From the NCBI GenBank assembly GCA_030549335.1, contig JAUKPH010000027.1, positions 248,001-312,000 of the forward strand: DNA of 64,000 bases, in the 5' to 3' direction. This stretch comes from Pontederia crassipes (taxonomy: Eukaryota > Streptophyta > Magnoliopsida > Commelinales > Pontederiaceae). Below, piece after piece: positions 59,801 through 64,000 of the stretch. The notes below the pieces were generated by a model that saw only the letters and a list, made by a program, of their open reading frames with translations, did not search any database and was not told the origin of the DNA. The stretch's first letter is position 1. Every line of letters starts with the position of its first letter. The position numbers and the translations under genes are program-made.

Positions 59801-60400
59801 ACAGGATGTCACAGTGTCAGAAATGGAAATATATAGACGACAGCCAGCAGGAATTCCAAGATCTTTCAGCACTCAAATCTCCCACCATCCCCCACAGCCA
59901 AAATTTTCTGAGTTCATGCCGTTTATACCATCCTTTATGAGGCTTCCCTTGGGAGCGTGCCAACATCAAAGCTCCATGATGACATAGCTGGTGGTAATTA
60001 AGTGGCTCCAGGAGCGCAGGCAGTAACTTTATCGTTCCAATACCTGCTGTTTTCCGACAGAAGCTGCAGTTGGACACATGGGATGAAAGCGTATTCATAA
60101 ACTTGACCGACTAGCAGTTTTTTTCTTTGCTGATCAACAAATTATTAGAGCAAACAAAACAAGAACCTTCTTGTGCTTATGGAACCATGGTAATTTTGTA
60201 GGCCATGAATTGTTTGCATGTGCTATGCTTTGGTCTCTGTCTCTCTATAATGTCCGTCCCAAAGAAAAGAAGTGAATTTGATGCGATATGTTTTTCTTAT
60301 GATAATTACGTGTTGGAAAGTTATAGATCACAGTTACGCACAATGATGAAGCCATAAGAACCATGAGCATGAACACAAGCAGCAATTTTATCAGTAAAAT
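56890..60400. other. Intergenic DNA without recognisable gene
   Basis: 3.5 kb of mostly AT-rich sequence. The part from 58450 to 60230 is less AT-biased. Its frames (for example - strand 60098-59817) show no known motif or plausible splice structure, so I leave it unannotated. Confidence 0.5.
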
Positions 60401-60479
60401 CTGATTCGGAGTCGACATAAGCGTCATAACCGACTTCGATGCATGAACTAGACTGCAGTTGTAACGTTACGGCTTTTCA

Positions 60480-60830
60480 AAAAAAAAAAAAGAAGAAAAT
60501 TGGAAACGAGCGGGCGGCGTCGCCTCCCCTGGCCTTTCGCCGTTTCGCCTCCGGCCGACCAAGGGTCGGCCGGGGGGCGCTCATGCGCCCTCTTGGAACC
60601 CCCGATCTCTCTCTCTCTCTCATTCTTTCTTCTCCCCGACCGACGTACGTGACCGAGCAAGCAGAGCAGCGGCACACGACGGCGACCGACGATCCCTCGA
60701 CGCACCTCGACCCTCCATCGCGCACGTAGGGACCAGGCGACCCTCTTTAGCAGTAGAGGACCGTCGGAGATCGATCAGATTTCGCGCAGTTCGCCGGCAA
60801 ACTCATTTCGAACGAAAATAAGGTACCCAA
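60480..60830. other. GC-rich block after an A-run, unrecognised
   Basis: An A13 run (60480-60492) is followed by about 300 bp of GC-rich sequence with a (TC)n tract (60606-60624). Overlapping frames occur on both strands and no domain is recognised. It could be the leader of a decayed retroelement that extends to about 62300. Confidence 0.35.
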
Positions 60831-60949
60831 AGCGTTTGAATCCCTAAACGATGAATTAACGATTGTTGAATGCGTAGGATAGGTTCAATATGATCTTGAA
60901 GTTATTTCCTACATGTTTCATATTGATGTCGGCGTCAATTGACGGCCGG

Positions 60950-61350
60950 AAGGCCACCGGAATCGAATAAGAAATCTGGCGGCCCTGTTTTATCGCAGTG
61001 ACCGGTCGACCGATTTCAGTGAACGGTCGACCGGTCTGCGTACAGAACACATAGAAGTCTTCTTCTACCGGCCGACCGGCCTCACCATGACGGTCGACCG
61101 GTCCATATATATTGACCAACTCATTTGACCTTACGATCGGTCGACCGGTTCCAGAGAACGGTCGATCGATCCATTGCGCACTGTGCATTCTCATAGTCAC
61201 ACGAACGATCGACCGACATCATGGATGGTCGGCCGGTTCGCGGACACCGACTTAAAGAATTCGGCCGACTGATCCCACAGGACCGGTCGATCGGTGTCAA
61301 GAGAACGGTCGACCGATTCTGACAGAAACTCAACTATTCCAATCGAACTG
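60950..61350. repeat. GGTCGACC palindrome array
   Basis: About eleven variants of the 10-12 bp palindrome cCGGTCGACCGg (some with GGCCGACC or GGTCGATC) lie in about 330 bp, spaced roughly 20-45 bp apart. The motif is the same as in the U3 of the solo LTR at 4310-4515, but the surrounding sequence is not obviously homologous. Confidence 0.85.
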
Positions 61351-62870
61351 ATCTTCCCCAAACAAAATCGAGACTCTGACCAATTCATCTACACTGGTTG
61401 AGTACTATGGTATAGTGATCAATGTTCCGCTAGATCTCAAAACATAGATTCACAATGATTAAAGATAAACAAGGCAAAGACAAAGACATGAGATTGCTAT
61501 ATGTCGCCCTCAAAATTAAAGTAAAGATAAGAGATTAAAACAGAGAAGGGATTGATAGTTAGCTGCGAGGACACCGACGCTACTATCTTAAATGATCATT
61601 ATTCCTGAGATTTCAGGTCTTCTCTCATCTGTATCTCGAATGAAGGGCAATGCTAAAGGATATACCCCTTCCCTTAAAGATTAAAGTATTATGCCAGAGG
61701 GACATATAGCTAACTGAGGAGACAGTGAACATACGGATCTCTTAATCGACCACTGTTCCTGGATTGTAGGAATTCTTTCCCCTACCTTTCGAACTGGGTG
61801 AGGTAGTAACACCCACCCCTTTTTCTTTATGAGCTTTCTAGCATTAGAGAATCAGATAAGCACATCTGGCATCCCAACCTAATAAAGTCGAGCTCGCATA
61901 GGACAATCAACCCTAAGGACATTCTAGTGATGTAAAAGACGTAGTGCAACTCACAGTAAAGTAAAGCAAAGCAGAGTATTGTAAAGCGAAGCAGAGATAA
62001 TGTAGAGTAAAATATAGCAGAGACATTGTAAAACAAAGCCAAAGTAAAGCACAGATAAAACATTGATATAATGAAGAACAGAGTACTGATATGAATAAAG
62101 ATTTATACATTTTTTTCATTGATCCTTATTTCATCGTTTATTACTAGTGTATTGGGCATTTTTTGCTTATGGGTATTCTATTCCTCTGTATTGAAATTTT
62201 GCAGGTGAGAATGCCAATTGAGAAGATGTTGGAGAGCGCAGAGCTTGGAGAACGTTGCACATGACTGATCTGTTTACTTCGAGATTTTATTGCATTTATG
62301 TTTAAAACATCTTATGTTCAGAGATTTCATGTTTTGTTTTCGTACATAAAACTTCAGACAAGCTTTATTATATTTCTGCATAATTTTCTATATGACAAAA
62401 CACTATGAACTTCCGCATACTATCTATAATATGAATCACCATAGACTTTTGCATATTTTCTATAATACGAGACGTTGTGAATTTTCGCATTCAATTTATT
62501 ATCATGGCATTTCGATTACTCTTTCGCATTTAAGTTCTATAATATATTTATTATTATTTTATTAGTGCCACGTAAATTATTTTATTAAATAATTAAGATC
62601 AGTAGAACAATATACAGTGTAATACTTCCGAAGTTAAATTGATCGTCTATCTGACGAGAGGTGCGATTTAGAGGTCCTTAAAGCAGTGCGTAAACATCTT
62701 CGTCGGTTGTCTGCACATTGCATGTAAAAGAGGGAGGCCTAAAAGAGGGGAATAGATAAGATTGGAAGGGTGCTGCACAATTAATGCTTGGCCCCACGGG
62801 CGGACTGGTGGATCCATGACAGTGTTGGAACCTTGGCCTGCCTCCCTGTTCCATGTTGCCTGTCTTAAAT
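61350..62870. other. Probable decayed retroelement sequence
   Basis: Short internal repeats such as 'aaagtaaagca/aaagcaaagcagag' (61955-62060) and 'cttttgcata/attttcgcatt' (62400-62530) are visible. No retroelement protein can be recognised, so the assignment is tentative. Confidence 0.3.
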
Positions 62871-63805
62871 GACATCCCTCTCTCTCTCACGCACACATGC
62901 ACACACTCGCTCTCTCTCCCTCCCTCCCTTACGGGAATTAGCTAGGATCGTTGAGCTCACACAACCCAACCTCTTCCAGCTCTCGTCCTCCCCTTCCATT
63001 ATTAGCCCAATTCCCCATCCCCTGATCTCAGCATCCAAAAACAGCTGGAATTTTGAGGCGCACCGCACCACACACAGATTAATTAACCACCTTTGTTTGT
63101 TTGCTACAATGTAGTGCTCCTCTTCATAAGCCACCATAATTATACACGTCTGTATAGTTTCTACTCCCAGTTTTGCCCTTTAATTTTGTTAATGGCAGGG
63201 AAATGCGAGCGAAACCGTCCCGTTTCTTAAGGACATTATATTATTCCCAGTACAGTGAGAAAACCAAGCACCGTTTCATGTAAAAATCGAAGCTTTATTA
63301 CCCTCCCCCGTTTTCTTCGTCTTCTTTTCCGGTTCTTTGGGATCATTTGTGTGATTTCCTGTCAAAATGGGAGGATTCGTAGAGAAATTGTGGAAAAGAT
63401 GATATTTTTCTGGGTCTCCAGATTAAAAAAAAGGTCATTTTCCGCTGTCCTCCTCCACGAGTAGATCTTATTGAGCCAAATTTTGGATTTTTTTTTGGCG
63501 CAATTTGAGGACCTGTAGGAGCGACTTCTTTTGTTCGATAATTCGTTCAAATTGGTTTGCTTCTCGCGATTTCACTCCAAACTCCAAAGGTCGAATCTTT
63601 ATTGGTCCTGCGTGGAGAAGATGACGCGATTGCGTCCTTTTTCTGGTTCCTTGTCCGAGTTCGGTTCTGGTAACGCGAGGGAGCTCGTGAGATTTGGTTG
63701 CACAACGCTTTCCTGATGTGGATTTCTACTTGTCCGCCCGTGAAACTCCTCATTTTGCGTTCCCAAAAAGTGCCTCCTGATCTTTTGCTCTGAAGAAGCG
63801 AAGGA
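62871..63805 (+). promoter_or_regulatory. Upstream region and 5' leader of the PIRL gene
   Basis: A CT-rich tract (62874-62932) with ct/ca dinucleotide runs, followed by less AT-rich sequence leading into the start codon at 63806. Pyrimidine-rich tracts are common in plant 5' leaders and core promoters. The transcription start is not defined. Confidence 0.4.
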
Positions 63806-64000
63806 ATGGGTCCCTCTTTCCTGTCGGTCGACGCCGTCGTCGAAGAGATCATGAGGATCCACCGGTCTCTTCCGGCGCGCCCCAGCATCGACGAGGTCGA
63901 GGCGGCGATGGCCCTGGTTCGCAACGTCGAGAAGGAGGAGCAGAACCGCATTGACGACTTACTGAAGCAAAAGAAGGGACTCGAGGTCCCAGAGGAACTC
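63806..64000 (+). CDS. Plant intracellular Ras-group-related LRR protein (PIRL), N-terminal exon, partial
   Basis: The first 65 codons run off the window edge. The frame begins MGPSFLSVDAVVEEIMRIHR and continues with SLPARPSIDEVEAAMALVRNV and EVPEEL. PIRL proteins are plant-specific cytoplasmic leucine-rich-repeat proteins related to the Ras-binding SUR-8/Shoc2 group; this N-terminal 'VDxVVEEIMR(l/i)HRSLPxRPxIDEVEAA' helix is typical of one PIRL subgroup. The leucine-rich repeats would lie downstream, outside the window. The start codon is the first in the frame after a stop-containing leader. Confidence 0.85.
   Translation, partial: MGPSFLSVDAVVEEIMRIHRSLPARPSIDEVEAAMALVRNVEKEEQNRIDDLLKQKKGLEVPEEL

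Noticed and set aside
59817-60098. 93-aa - strand ORF, possible small protein
   Set aside because: No known motif, no splice partner and no codon-usage support. It is indistinguishable from chance.

Overview
This 64 kb window is nuclear DNA of a flowering plant, most likely a monocot (commelinid-like). Genes are split by GT-AG introns, first exons are very GC-rich while intergenic DNA is AT-rich, and most of the sequence between genes is decayed or short non-autonomous transposons. I cannot fix the species; Zingiberales or a palm would fit, but that is a guess.

Five protein-coding genes look intact, all on the + strand: an aminoacylase-1-like M20 peptidase (15.0-20.4 kb, 4 exons, 448 aa); a small coiled-coil protein (26.55-29.03 kb, 2 exons, 117 aa); a PHT1 high-affinity phosphate transporter (38.57-41.20 kb, 2 exons, 560 aa); a DUF89 / At2g17340-type damage-control phosphatase (50.96-54.83 kb, 12 exons, 371 aa); and the first exon of a plant intracellular Ras-group-related LRR (PIRL) gene running off the right edge (63.81-64.00 kb). 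Two - strand pseudogenes are clear: a 2-oxoglutarate/Fe(II) dioxygenase (5.12-3.08 kb), split by a solo LTR with a perfect 5-bp target duplication, and an XCP-type papain-like cysteine protease (56.89-55.50 kb). The genes are unrelated housekeeping or transport functions and show no sign of working as a cluster.

The mobile DNA is the most informative part. Several elements can be delimited to the base by target-site duplications (TSDs): a 1152-bp solo LTR (3626-4777); a hAT MITE with a tRNA-like segment and a matching empty site (11363-11623); a second hAT MITE (17586-17962); two 180-bp RTE-tailed units with the same 5' end (18069-18248, 31452-31631); a Mutator-type MITE (20607-20762); two related Pack-MULE-like elements holding fragments of different host genes, an EF-hand protein (29516-31002) and eIF(iso)4G (33519-34579); two members of a second long-TIR family with GC-rich cargo (13847-14699, 31753-32477); and a 1520-bp non-autonomous CACTA element (43528-45047). 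Older material includes a Ty3/gypsy-like cluster (5.6-12.0 kb), LINE C-terminal remnants (18.4-19.2 and 45.3-46.4 kb), a short LTR pair (21.36-22.80 kb), and a retroelement carrying five copies of an exact 140-bp tandem repeat (46.46-48.2 kb).

Layout: 0-2.3 kb AT-rich repeats; 2.3-5.1 kb dioxygenase pseudogene with LTR; 5.1-12.0 kb gypsy-like cluster; 12-14.7 kb MITE and long-TIR element; 15-20.4 kb aminoacylase with a transposon-loaded intron; 20.6-26.4 kb small elements and AT-rich DNA; 26.5-29 kb coiled-coil gene; 29.5-34.6 kb MULE cluster; 34.6-38.2 kb AT-rich; 38.5-41.2 kb PHT1; 42-50 kb CACTA, LINE, tandem repeats; 51-54.8 kb DUF89 gene; 55.5-56.9 kb protease pseudogene; 57-63.5 kb mainly non-coding with a palindrome-rich block at 60.9-61.35 kb; PIRL exon at the end.
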